This document shows positions 14,088 through 21,629 of a DNA stretch of 34,793 bases, piece after piece. This DNA is from a virus. The notes beneath the pieces are model-generated. The model worked only from the letters and a program-made list of their open reading frames with translations, was not told the origin of the DNA and did not search any database. The translations under genes were made by a program, and so were the position numbers. Where the stretch lies: positions 1 to 34,793 of IMG/VR virus record IMGVR_UViG_3300010396_000077, one strand, 5' to 3'. The number at the start of each line of letters is the position of its first letter. The stretch's first letter is position 1.

Positions 14088-14529
14088 AGAACTTCACCGC
14101 TCTGCCACTGAGCGGCGCCTTCGACGCATCCGCGCGTTCCACTTTCCCCTGACACATCGCGTGAATCACGTTCGGCCACTTCACCACGATTGCGGAGTGC
14201 GAGTGCGCGCGGCCGATCTTGAAGAGCGCAAAGTCGCCAGGCCCGGGAGTCTCCACTTCAAGCGCGAACTTCCGCACGATCGTGAGGTATGGTTCACCTT
14301 TCGCTTGCGAGTGATGCGCCCAGTCGATCGGCCAGTGCTCCAGCTTTTCGGGAACAGATAGCCCCGCCGCGCGGTACACCTCGACAAGAAACCTTCCGCA
14401 GTCGACGCCCGCGCCCTTGACCGCGGCGTTCGCATGAAACGGCGTACCGAGCCACGACTCAGCTTCCCGGACTGCGGTTACGCGTTCCGCGAATTCATCC
14501 ACAGAAGATCCGATTACTTTGGGCGGCAT
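14068..14529 (-). CDS. NlpC/P60-family tail peptidoglycan hydrolase (153 aa)
   Basis: The residues REAESWLGTPFHANAAVKGAGVDCGRF hold the catalytic Cys (C44) in the family context, and IGRAHSHSAIV (H109/H111) provides the His. Length and place, directly before the tail-tip gene and after DUF2163, match lambda gpK and the gene transfer agent cell-wall peptidase. It should cut peptide cross-links in the cell wall during DNA injection. The ATG comes only 3 bases after the U-tract of a terminator and no Shine-Dalgarno sequence is visible; a GTG at residue 10 is an alternative start. Confidence 0.85.
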   Translation of the reverse strand: MPPKVIGSSVDEFAERVTAVREAESWLGTPFHANAAVKGAGVDCGRFLVEVYRAAGLSVPEKLEHWPIDWAHHSQAKGEPYLTIVRKFALEVETPGPGDFALFKIGRAHSHSAIVVKWPNVIHAMCQGKVERADASKAPLSGRAVKFFSFWPE

Positions 14530-14532
14530 TAC

Positions 14533-14566
14533 AAAAAAGGCGGGATGCGCGGTTGCGCACCCCGCC
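14533..14566 (-). terminator. Rho-independent terminator inside the tail operon
   Basis: Read leftward: a 12-base-pair stem (GGCGGGGTGCGC with GCGCATCCCGCC, one G-U pair), loop AACC, then TTTTTT. It lies between the Ig-like gene and the NlpC/P60 gene. It should end or reduce transcripts before the hydrolase and tail tip, unless antitermination applies. Confidence 0.85.
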
Positions 14567-14584
14567 CCGTGTTATTGCTGCGCT

Positions 14585-14929
14585 TTAGGCTGCGGGCGCT
14601 GCGGGTGCAGGAGCCGCGGGAGGCGCTTGCTCCACCGGCGCACCGGCGCTGATGTTGGCCGATACCGCGTCACCTGCGGAAACCGTCACATCGAGCGTGC
14701 CTGCCGCAGTTTTGCCATCGGCGTTCGTGCCGACGACATTCACCTGTGCAGTACCGGGCGCCACGGACGCCACAGTGGCCGTGAGTCCATCGGCCGAGGC
14801 AGTGACGGTGATCACTGCGGGATCTGAAGCGCTCCACACCGGAGGGCTAGGAAGAGTTACGGCTGCGCCTTTGGCGTCTGCGAATGTGACCGCCAGAGGG
14901 GCTTGCTGAGTGTCTGTGAGTAGAAGCAT
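14585..14929 (-). CDS. Possible internal-start Ig-domain protein (114 aa)
   Basis: In the same frame as the 185-aa protein, an ATG at 14929 is preceded by AAGGAGAAACA, the best ribosome binding site in this stretch. The product would be the Ig-like domain plus the Pro/Ala tail only. This could be a second start of one gene or a separate gene whose upstream frame happens to be open. Confidence 0.4.
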   Translation of the reverse strand: MLLLTDTQQAPLAVTFADAKGAAVTLPSPPVWSASDPAVITVTASADGLTATVASVAPGTAQVNVVGTNADGKTAAGTLDVTVSAGDAVSANISAGAPVEQAPPAAPAPAAPAA

Positions 14930-15142
14930 TGTTTCTCCTTGTAGTGTGATGATTTGACCTGCAATGTTGCCCACCCAAATGCGCGCCGCCGCTGCCGGCC
15001 CAGGCACAGCCACGTCGCCGGCTCCGATGAAATTCTTGATGGTGCTGACATCGGAGGCGACTTCCGCCAGGCTGGATGAGATGGACTTGAAGCTCGGCGC
15101 CAGGTAAGACGCGATAAGCTCAGCGAGACTGTTAAAAATCAT
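14585..15142 (-). CDS. Ig-like (BIG2-type) virion protein (185 aa)
   Basis: ATG at 15142 has GAGG 9 bases upstream; a TTG at 15157 is the longer option. The N-terminal part (FNSLAELIASYLAPSFKSIS, then a helix) may anchor it to the tail. From about residue 72 a bacterial Ig-like domain follows (WSASDPAVITVTASADGLTA, GTAQVNVVGTNADGK), then a Pro/Ala-rich tail. An ATG at 14929 inside the gene has a strong AAGGAG, so a separate 114-aa Ig-domain protein could be made in excess. Such domains decorate phage virions and bind carbohydrate weakly. A terminator follows directly. Confidence 0.65.
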   Translation of the reverse strand: MIFNSLAELIASYLAPSFKSISSSLAEVASDVSTIKNFIGAGDVAVPGPAAAARIWVGNIAGQIITLQGETMLLLTDTQQAPLAVTFADAKGAAVTLPSPPVWSASDPAVITVTASADGLTATVASVAPGTAQVNVVGTNADGKTAAGTLDVTVSAGDAVSANISAGAPVEQAPPAAPAPAAPAA

Positions 15143-15153
15143 GGTGAGATACC

Positions 15154-16368
15154 TCAAATGGCTTGCTCAGGTTGTGGAACGTACGGGAAGCCGCCGAAGT
15201 GAATCAGGTTCGAGAACTTGTGCAGGCAGGTGTTCTGCTGCTTATCGCATCCCGGAACTGCGATGAATGCGTCGCCTGGCGCCGGCGCCGAAGGCAGCTT
15301 CGGCACCACGATGAGCGTTCCGCCGGCGAAATACTGGTCGATCCTTCGGGAAACTCCGTTCAGTGCTCCACTGGTAAACGTGATCACGCCCTGGTCGAAA
15401 TAGCCGCCGCTTCCGACGAACGGCGGGACCGCGCCTTGCGTGATGCCGGTCGCGACTTCGTCCCACGCGGTTCCAATGGCGATCACATCGCCGTTCTGGC
15501 GTTGTCCGTCGCCCGGTGAAATCCCGACGTACACGTTCCAGCCGGTTGCCCCGGTTGCGCTCGCGGGAGAAGCCACGTGCAGTAAAGAATTAGCCGGGAC
15601 TGCAAGGCTCGCTTCCGCGGAGTAGAGCGTTTCCCCGAGCGCACTCACATAAGTCACGACGACATAGTAAGTGGTCGCGATGATGTTGACTCCCGAGCTG
15701 GGCGTGGTGTAACTCAGGGTCGGAGCTGAGGGTGGGGAGATAGGGCCGGGGTTCGTGAGGCTTGTCGGAATGGTGCGGGTATCGGCACCTGAACCTACGG
15801 TGCCGGCGACTTCAAACGAGGAGCGGATCAACGTGCATCCGGCGTCGTAGAGAATGTGACGGCAGCCTGGCGAGTAAGTGGCACGCGGGATGTTGATGTT
15901 GAGAAGCTCGACTAGGCTCCGGACCTTCAACGTCGCGGAAGAACGGTTAATCGGATCGATGTCCGCCACAAACCCGATGAACTGCACTACAGTCCCGAGT
16001 GAAACGTCACCGGGAGACGGCATGAAGAGCCGCTCGAGTTTCACCTCGGCCTGGTCGAAGTAACCCTGGCGCAGCGCAGTGAGGAAAGGCAGCGTCGTGC
16101 CGAGCCTCTGGGAAGGGTCTATCTTCATCTCCAGATCCATCTCTGCCACCTCGAGGCCGACTTTGCACGAGTACTTGCTCCGCTGGATCAGCGGGCCTTT
16201 TGCGCTGAACTTGTTTCCCAGGTAAACGATGTCATCGCTCCAGTTGGTGAGACGGAGGACCTGCCCGGTGACCAATTGGAAGGTGTAGAGATCCTCCACC
16301 AATGCACTCGATCGCACAGTACGGAACTGGAGCAGGAAGGCTTTCAGGGCATCGGAGGCGGTTTTCAT
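15154..16368 (-). CDS. DUF2163 / BR0599-family tail protein (404 aa)
   Basis: The N-terminus (residues 1-190; FLLQFRTVRSSALVEDLYTF, LVTGQVLRLTNWSDDIVY) and the C-terminal CDKQQNTCLHKFSN-HFGGFPYVP segment are typical of DUF2163, a baseplate/hub component encoded between DUF2460 and NlpC/P60 genes in gene transfer agents and related phages. CRHILYDAGCTL and the C-terminal Cys residues may form an iron-sulfur or disulfide site; members with conserved Cys exist. Residues about 210-300 are an inserted beta module (TTYYVVVTYVSALGETLYSA, GWNVYVG) not present in short family members and similar to one in the tail tip. ATGA overlap with the upstream gene. Confidence 0.85.
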   Translation of the reverse strand: MKTASDALKAFLLQFRTVRSSALVEDLYTFQLVTGQVLRLTNWSDDIVYLGNKFSAKGPLIQRSKYSCKVGLEVAEMDLEMKIDPSQRLGTTLPFLTALRQGYFDQAEVKLERLFMPSPGDVSLGTVVQFIGFVADIDPINRSSATLKVRSLVELLNINIPRATYSPGCRHILYDAGCTLIRSSFEVAGTVGSGADTRTIPTSLTNPGPISPPSAPTLSYTTPSSGVNIIATTYYVVVTYVSALGETLYSAEASLAVPANSLLHVASPASATGATGWNVYVGISPGDGQRQNGDVIAIGTAWDEVATGITQGAVPPFVGSGGYFDQGVITFTSGALNGVSRRIDQYFAGGTLIVVPKLPSAPAPGDAFIAVPGCDKQQNTCLHKFSNLIHFGGFPYVPQPEQAI

Positions 16369-17471
16369 ACGGGAACGGTGAAGTTAGAGAGGGTGAGCTG
16401 GGCGGGAACGCTGAGGTTCGAGAAATGCCAGCGTTCCACCTTGCCATCAGTGACCGGGGGAGAGCTGTCGGCATCGTTGGCGGCGCTGGCGTTTTCAATC
16501 TGCCCGCTCGAAAAGCCGTTGTCGTTGGGGTTCACCTGCGCCGGGCGGAGTTTCACCGTGCCGTTCAGGTACTGCGCTTCGACGTACGCGTCGAAAATGT
16601 GCCAGGTCTCCGGGATGTATCCGGAATTCGGATCACCCACGTGCACGGTGCCTCCGGAGTAAAGCAACTGGAAGGTGACCGCGAGGGTCGAAAAGTCGGT
16701 ATTCGAAGGAAGCGGAGTGTCGGCCGATATCAATCCCGTGCTGGTGTTGGCGCTAGCGCCTCCGGTTGCAGTGCACGAGCAGTCTGGCGAACCGTGAAGG
16801 GTGTTGTCCTGATTGTTTGGGGTGAGGCTTGCCCAGATGACGAGCTTTGCCGTTAGGGGGTTGCCGATCGGCAGGCTTCCTCCTGAGCGGACTCCGTAGA
16901 GGAGGACCTTCTTCACTTCGAAGAAGTTCTGACTGAATTCTTCGAAGTCGATGGAGTCTTCGCCAAATCGGACCCGCCAGTAATAGCTGAAGGTCGCGGT
17001 GATGACCAGGCCATTGCCCGGCGCACCTGAGAAAGTGATGAGCCCCGCCAGATCGATCGAATAAGCGGTGGTGACTACGCCATCGATTTTGATGTTAGTG
17101 ATGGCTTGAACGTCAAAGACAGGTTCGAAGAATCCGCCCAGCGTCCGCCCGATCTGAAACTGCGTGGCGAGTCCGTCGCCGATGCCGATTTCGGTATCTA
17201 CCGCGGAGCCGTCGTAGGGATCTTGAAACAGGAAGGTGTCGAACTGGCCGCCGTGCGCGTTGTAGAAACCCAGCAAAGTTTGCAAACTGGAGCGCGCGTC
17301 GATCCAGGACAGGAAGTCGTAGGGGATCTCCCACTTGTAGAGCGGGAACTGATAGTTCGCGGTGCGAACTTCCCGGCCGCTCTGCGACGTCTGGACGATC
17401 GTCGAGAACAGGGGGGAGCGGACAACCGGGTAGGAGATCCCGATAAGGGAGGGGTAGATATCGTCGGACAC
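16365..17471 (-). CDS. DUF2460 distal tail protein with C-terminal extension (368 aa)
   Basis: Residues 1-205 match DUF2460, a distal-tail (Dit-like) protein: YPVVRSPLFSTIVQTSQSGRE, YKWEIPYDFL, FYNAHGGQFDTFLFQDPYD, then ITFSGAPGNGLVITATFSYYWRVRF. The usual family member stops soon after this. Here about 165 more residues follow, forming a beta-rich domain with TFQLLYSGGTVHVGDPNSG and ETWHIFDAYVEAQYLNGTVKL, perhaps a galectin- or carbohydrate-binding-like decoration. Start is GTG, 12 bases after the tape-measure stop, without a Shine-Dalgarno sequence. The next gene overlaps in ATGA. Confidence 0.85.
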   Translation of the reverse strand: MSDDIYPSLIGISYPVVRSPLFSTIVQTSQSGREVRTANYQFPLYKWEIPYDFLSWIDARSSLQTLLGFYNAHGGQFDTFLFQDPYDGSAVDTEIGIGDGLATQFQIGRTLGGFFEPVFDVQAITNIKIDGVVTTAYSIDLAGLITFSGAPGNGLVITATFSYYWRVRFGEDSIDFEEFSQNFFEVKKVLLYGVRSGGSLPIGNPLTAKLVIWASLTPNNQDNTLHGSPDCSCTATGGASANTSTGLISADTPLPSNTDFSTLAVTFQLLYSGGTVHVGDPNSGYIPETWHIFDAYVEAQYLNGTVKLRPAQVNPNDNGFSSGQIENASAANDADSSPPVTDGKVERWHFSNLSVPAQLTLSNFTVPV

Positions 17472-17483
17472 GAGGAGGAAGTT

Positions 17484-20400
17484 TTAGAGGCGGCCCTTGC
17501 GTACGGCTTTCTGCAGCGTGCTCACGATGTGGCCCTGGTGGTCATCCCAGAACTTCTTGTCGACCAGGCCGCCATTCATGTGCAGGCTCACGTGCGTGCT
17601 GTTCGATCCTCCGCCAGCGAGCGCGGGCGTTCCCACACCACCGAGCAGGTTCTGAAAGCCGCGCGAGAGCGATGCCGGGAGCACCATTTCGTTCTTGTGG
17701 ACGAAGGCGAGCTGCTCATCCTCGGCCACCATGCCTCCTGCGGCCGACGCAATTGCCGGAGCCGCGGCCGCCGCCTGCAGGGACATGACAGAGGCGAAAG
17801 CCTCCGCCGCCATTGCTGCTGCTAACGGTGGGAATTCCGCGTACGCGGCGTATGCGCGCGCTGCAGCAACCCCGGCCTGGCCGGTCACCTCGCCGGCGTT
17901 CTCCGCGGCATCCGTGATACCGCGCGTAGCATTTGCGGCCACATCCACGGCTGTTATAGCGGCTTGTGTGCCAGTCGCTACGGCAACCTGCGCCGCTCCC
18001 ATTGCGGTGTCGGACGTGACGATCGCCGCGTTCGTGGCGGTATGTTTTGTAGCTCGAACCGTTTCAGCCGTTGTATCGACGGCCGCATTTTGGATGTGGA
18101 AGATCTTGCGGATGGCCGCCATCACCAGGTGCTGGACGATCCACTTCTGCACCATGGCCTCAATGGAGCGTAGAGTATCGAGCAGAATGCCTCGCCACGA
18201 TTCCGCCATCGCTGCGGCAAAGCTCTTCTGGCCCGTGATCCAACTGTTGAAGCCCTGAAATACCGACGATGTAACCGAGGTAGCCCACTGCTTGGCGGCC
18301 TGAATCCGCTCGGCAATCTGCTGCTGGTACATCTGAGTGACGGCGAGCTCGTGGGTCTGCTCCAGCTTCAGAAGCTGCTGGGTGAGCCGAGCGACCTGCT
18401 CCGGACTCTGGGTCGGGTCGAGGCTGGCCAGTTGAATCCGGCGCACCATTCCCTGGTACTCGATTTGAAATTTCTCGTTTTCGAGCGCCTGTAACTGGCG
18501 TAGTTCTTCGGCCTTTGAAATCTGCCCTGTTTGCGCCAGGAACTCGATCTGCTTTTTGCGTTCCGCGAAGTTGTGGTCTTCGACGCTCTTCTCGATCTCC
18601 GCGCCGATCTGGGCCAGCTTGCCGCGCTCGGTCTGCCATTCGCGGGTGGCCTCGATCATCTTTTTCAACTGGCCCTGATACTCGGTGGTGTTCTGTAGCC
18701 CGAGCCGTTGCATGGCGAGCAGCACGTCGCGCTCGGCGTTCACGCGCTCTTCGGAACCCTTGCGCGTGGCAGCGACTTTCTGCTCTTCGCTCGCGATTAC
18801 GAGCTTGGCCTGTTGCTCCTGGAATTCGCGGGTGACGGTGACGAGCTGGGACTGGAGGCGCTTGTACTCCTCGGTCTGATCGGCCCCGATTGCTTTCGCG
18901 TGTGCCAGAAACTCCTGCAGGATGACGACGCGTTCGAGTGAGCCGGCGCGCTCGGCTTTCAGCTTATCTTCGACGCCTTTGGCTTCGTCGGTGAAGGATT
19001 GCTTCTGCGCCTGGCGCTCCGCGTCGCGGGCCAGGTGGTAGACCTGGGCGTACAGCTCGGCGCTATCCTTCGCGATGGCGAGCTTGTCTCTCCAGTACGA
19101 GGCCTCTTCGGCTTTGCTGATGTTGTGGAAGCCGTCCTCTGCGTCGCGGAATTGCTGGAGCTCCTGTTGCCAGTCCCGGAGGCGGGTGTCTTTGCCTTCT
19201 TTGTCGCCGCCGAAGTCTTTCTTTTTCGCTTCCGGAAGCTCGGGAGGTTTGTCGAAAAGGCTGTGGAATTCTCCGGATAGAGCCTTCCAATTGCCGGCAA
19301 TTTCCTTGCCCCCGTCCTTAAAGACGTTTACGAGATTCGTCTTCACCCGCGCTGCATCTGCCGTGAGTGCCGACCAGTTACCGGTCACAGCATCTTTCAC
19401 TAGAATCGCGAGGTCCTTCACCCCGACGAGCACGGAAGCTATTGCGGTACCTAGAGCCTCGAAAACCGTGGTGCCGATTGTCGCGAGGCCTTCGAAGCCT
19501 AGCCACACGGCTTTTAGCGAAGTGATCAGAACCGGCAGAGCTTCAAGTGCGATGGAACGCAGGGCCTCTTTCAGATATGCCATATCCCGCGTCCACTCTG
19601 CGGCGGCTTCGCTGGCCTTTTTCGTAACGCCGGAATGTTCGGCCGCTTTGCGTGTGAGTTCCTCAAGGTTCCCTCCCGCATCAGCCAACACCGCCGCGAG
19701 ATTGGCGTATCCTTTCGCGAAGATCTCGCGACCAGCACCGGCCACTTGGAAGCTATCACCGTTTTCCTTGACGCCGGCCGCGAGCTTAAAGAAAATCTCT
19801 TCTGGCTTGAGAGAATGAAGATCCTCGACCGTGACCCCGAGACGCTTAAACGCGAGAATCATTGCGGCACTGCCATCCGTGGCCTTCAGCACCGACGCTT
19901 CCATCTTTATAAGGCCCTGGGAAAAAGGTTCAAACGATGCCCCGGTTTGTTCCGTAACGGCGCGCAACCCGGCCAATATTTCAATCGGCAGGCGTGTTTT
20001 CGCAGCGAGATGATCTAATTCCACCTCGCCCTTCACTATTTCATCGATGAAGTGAGTGAAGAAGCCGATCACGATCCCGGCGCCCAGCAGCTTGCTGATA
20101 CCGGAAAATCCCGCTGCCATGCCGGCGCCACCCAGGTTTGCCGCTTCTGCCCCCTCCACGAACGAGGCGCTCATTTCGGCCATGGATTCGCGGATGGATA
20201 GGGAGGCCTCTTTCGCCCCCAGGGCCTCGCGGGTAAAGGCGCCCACTTCCGCGGTTGTGGCCGCGTCTGCGGTAGCCGCAGTTCCGAGGAGGGCTTCCGT
20301 GGCGGCCTTCTGCGCAGCCGCCATCTCCGCGGAAGCCGTAGTCGCCTGCTGCTGCGCCAATGCGAGCTTCGCGATGGCGGCGCCTTCATCATCGGTCGCC

Positions 20401-20648
20401 GTTTTGGCTTCCCGTGAGGCAAGTCGGACCTGGTCCTTTGCCCTGCTCAATGCCACGGTGGCTTCAGCAGAAGCCACGAACGCGCCGCTAATCCGCTGTG
20501 TGGCGGCTTCCGATTCCGCAGCCAGGCCCTGGAACGAATCGGACATGCCGGCAGTGGCCGCCCTGGTGTTCGCGGCGGTGTCGTCGAGCTCCGACCGTAC
20601 TTTGTCGAAGCCGATCGCGGCTGCGAGGATTTCGAGAACATTTGCCAT
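17484..20648 (-). CDS. Tail tape measure protein (1054 aa)
   Basis: The longest helical protein in the window, with Ala-rich coiled coil at both ends (for example residues 20-170), hydrophobic segments around residues 180-200 and 365-410, a charged coiled-coil region (about 480-790) and the C-terminal GGMVAEDEQLAFVHKNEMVLP string seen in many tape measures. Its length would set a tail of roughly 150 nm if the usual 0.15 nm per residue holds. It follows the chaperone genes, as in lambda. The start ATG has no good Shine-Dalgarno sequence; a small rightward gene lies just upstream. Confidence 0.9.
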   Translation of the reverse strand: MANVLEILAAAIGFDKVRSELDDTAANTRAATAGMSDSFQGLAAESEAATQRISGAFVASAEATVALSRAKDQVRLASREAKTATDDEGAAIAKLALAQQQATTASAEMAAAQKAATEALLGTAATADAATTAEVGAFTREALGAKEASLSIRESMAEMSASFVEGAEAANLGGAGMAAGFSGISKLLGAGIVIGFFTHFIDEIVKGEVELDHLAAKTRLPIEILAGLRAVTEQTGASFEPFSQGLIKMEASVLKATDGSAAMILAFKRLGVTVEDLHSLKPEEIFFKLAAGVKENGDSFQVAGAGREIFAKGYANLAAVLADAGGNLEELTRKAAEHSGVTKKASEAAAEWTRDMAYLKEALRSIALEALPVLITSLKAVWLGFEGLATIGTTVFEALGTAIASVLVGVKDLAILVKDAVTGNWSALTADAARVKTNLVNVFKDGGKEIAGNWKALSGEFHSLFDKPPELPEAKKKDFGGDKEGKDTRLRDWQQELQQFRDAEDGFHNISKAEEASYWRDKLAIAKDSAELYAQVYHLARDAERQAQKQSFTDEAKGVEDKLKAERAGSLERVVILQEFLAHAKAIGADQTEEYKRLQSQLVTVTREFQEQQAKLVIASEEQKVAATRKGSEERVNAERDVLLAMQRLGLQNTTEYQGQLKKMIEATREWQTERGKLAQIGAEIEKSVEDHNFAERKKQIEFLAQTGQISKAEELRQLQALENEKFQIEYQGMVRRIQLASLDPTQSPEQVARLTQQLLKLEQTHELAVTQMYQQQIAERIQAAKQWATSVTSSVFQGFNSWITGQKSFAAAMAESWRGILLDTLRSIEAMVQKWIVQHLVMAAIRKIFHIQNAAVDTTAETVRATKHTATNAAIVTSDTAMGAAQVAVATGTQAAITAVDVAANATRGITDAAENAGEVTGQAGVAAARAYAAYAEFPPLAAAMAAEAFASVMSLQAAAAAPAIASAAGGMVAEDEQLAFVHKNEMVLPASLSRGFQNLLGGVGTPALAGGGSNSTHVSLHMNGGLVDKKFWDDHQGHIVSTLQKAVRKGRL

Positions 20649-20696
20649 CAGAAGGACTCAGGTAAACCGCTCGTTGACCGTGACATCAGATGCATA

Positions 20697-20810
20697 ATGG
20701 AGTCAGTGAGACCATTCGACTATGTTCACCTTACGTTGTTATTACTGATTCTCATCGGGGTCTCGGTCCGTTTGACTTTGGAGATTCACGACAGGCGGCG
20801 GCAAAAGTGA
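20697..20810 (+). CDS. Tiny membrane protein on the opposite strand (37 aa)
   Basis: A 38-codon frame in the gap between the chaperone and tape-measure genes. The product has a short polar start, one clear membrane helix (VHLTLLLLILIGVSV, about residues 10-24) and a basic end (DRRRQK), like small phage inner-membrane proteins. A GTG at 20706 in frame is 7 bases after a CATAAT hexamer and could be a leaderless start. TTGACC at 20674 is too close to be a standard -35. It resembles a moron but is small, so moderate confidence. Confidence 0.45.
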   Translation: MESVRPFDYVHLTLLLLILIGVSVRLTLEIHDRRRQK

Positions 20811-20822
20811 AATTCTTCGAGG

Positions 20823-21167
20823 TTAAATCTTTGCGCTCTGCGAAACGGCCCAATTCGCCATTTCGCGGAGATGCGGTGGAAGCTTTTCCGTGCCCTGGTT
20901 CAACTCGCCGGCGAGCTGGCGCATCTGGGCCAGGGATTCGGACTCAGACAGCGGCTTCCACGCAGCGGGCTGCTGCTTGAGGTAGACGAGGCCCAGGACG
21001 ACGTGCGCCGGCGGGTGCTTGCCATAGTACTCGAGCAGCTCGAGCGCCCGGTCCATCGACATGTCGTCGACGTATTCGAGGGTCCACCCGGTAGCAGTGA
21101 CCAGCGTTCCGTAGAGCCACTGCCAGTCGACCTCCCTGCTACCGGCTGTTATTCCCCCGGCTTTGCC
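20823..21167 (-). CDS. Tail assembly chaperone T-part, read by -1 frameshift
   Basis: The first ATG of this frame is at 21062, but the frame upstream of it clearly encodes protein (SREVDWQWLYGTLVTATGWTLEYVDD in two parts, without any ATG or GTG). This open stretch overlaps the end of the preceding chaperone in the -1 frame. A slippery-like GGCAAAG (21167-21161, zero-frame GCA AAG) lies in the overlap; lambda uses GGGAAAG. The product would be a fusion of about 211-228 residues, the lambda G-GT arrangement. The T domain would recruit the tape measure to tail tube subunits. Functional family inferred from gene order. Confidence 0.75.
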   Translation of the reverse strand, partial: GKAGGITAGSREVDWQWLYGTLVTATGWTLEYVDDMSMDRALELLEYYGKHPPAHVVLGLVYLKQQPAAWKPLSESESLAQMRQLAGELNQGTEKLPPHLREMANWAVSQSAKI

Positions 21168-21457
21168 GGACGGATGCCGCTCGAGCGCGCGATGGCGCCG
21201 ATGACCAGGGGCAAGGTGTTGACGTCCAGCATGTCTTCGAGCTGCTCCTCGGTCACGTCGGGATAGTTGCGCTGGATGGCGAGTAAAACAATGGGCAACC
21301 GTGACCCGATCTTCTCGACGAAGTTCTCAGCGGTGATGTCGGTGTCGAGCAGCGTCCGGTAGTGCGTGCGGAACTGGCGCACCGAGAGCGGTGGGATAGT
21401 CCAGTCTTTGCCGGCCATGTAGACGGATATGCCGTCAAACTTTGCTTTTTCTTCCAA
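21149..21457 (-). CDS. Tail assembly chaperone G-part (102 aa)
   Basis: The frame is open to a GTG at 21508, but AGGAG lies 7 bases before the TTG at 21457, which gives a protein starting EEKAKFDGISVYMAGKDWTIPPLSVRQFRTHY. The rest is helical (RLPIVLLAIQRNYPDVTEEQLEDMLDV). Size, helix content and place between the tail tube and tape-measure genes match lambda gpG-type chaperones (and gene transfer agent equivalents). It stops at GAATAA just after the slippery-like site, so most ribosomes make this short form. Confidence 0.7.
   Translation of the reverse strand: MEEKAKFDGISVYMAGKDWTIPPLSVRQFRTHYRTLLDTDITAENFVEKIGSRLPIVLLAIQRNYPDVTEEQLEDMLDVNTLPLVIGAIARSSGIRPAKPGE
21161..21167 (-). promoter_or_regulatory. 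Putative -1 frameshift site
   Basis: GGCAAAG read as GCA-AAG in the zero frame and GGC-AAA after a -1 slip. The Lys codon pair fits; the upstream pair is imperfect. Five G residues at 21155-21159 follow and may also assist slipping, with CCGG-based pairing downstream. It lies 9 bases before the zero-frame stop. Confidence 0.5.
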
Positions 21458-21490
21458 GGTGAATCTCCTGCGACGTTCTGAAAACAAGAA

Positions 21491-21614
21491 TTGCTTCGGG
21501 GTGAGCACGCGGGATCTCTGAAGCCGACTCCGTTTGCGCCTGATCGGGCTCGTGGGAAACTACGAGCGCAAACGGCGGACCGCTGACAGATTCCGCCAAC
21601 TAACCCCGAAGCAA
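21491..21614. repeat. Foldback element with 12-bp arms and inner GTTTGCGC repeats (copy 4)
   Basis: Outer arms TTGCTTCGGGGT (21491-21502) and ACCCCGAAGCAA (21603-21614) are perfect inverted repeats. Inside, CCGTTTGCGC (21530-21539) and GCGCAAACGG (21566-21575) form a second inverted pair. The inner right half plus GCGGACCGC gives the full 18-base dispersed core on the minus strand (21566-21583). It fills the gap between the 132-aa tail gene and the chaperone gene. Confidence 0.75.
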
Positions 21615-21629
21615 AAAGACGAAGAGCTA

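Noticed and set aside
18522-18540. GTTTGCGCC inside the tape-measure gene as another copy of the dispersed repeat
   Set aside because: Only 9-10 bases match and they are explained by codons of the tape measure; flanks of the repeat are missing.
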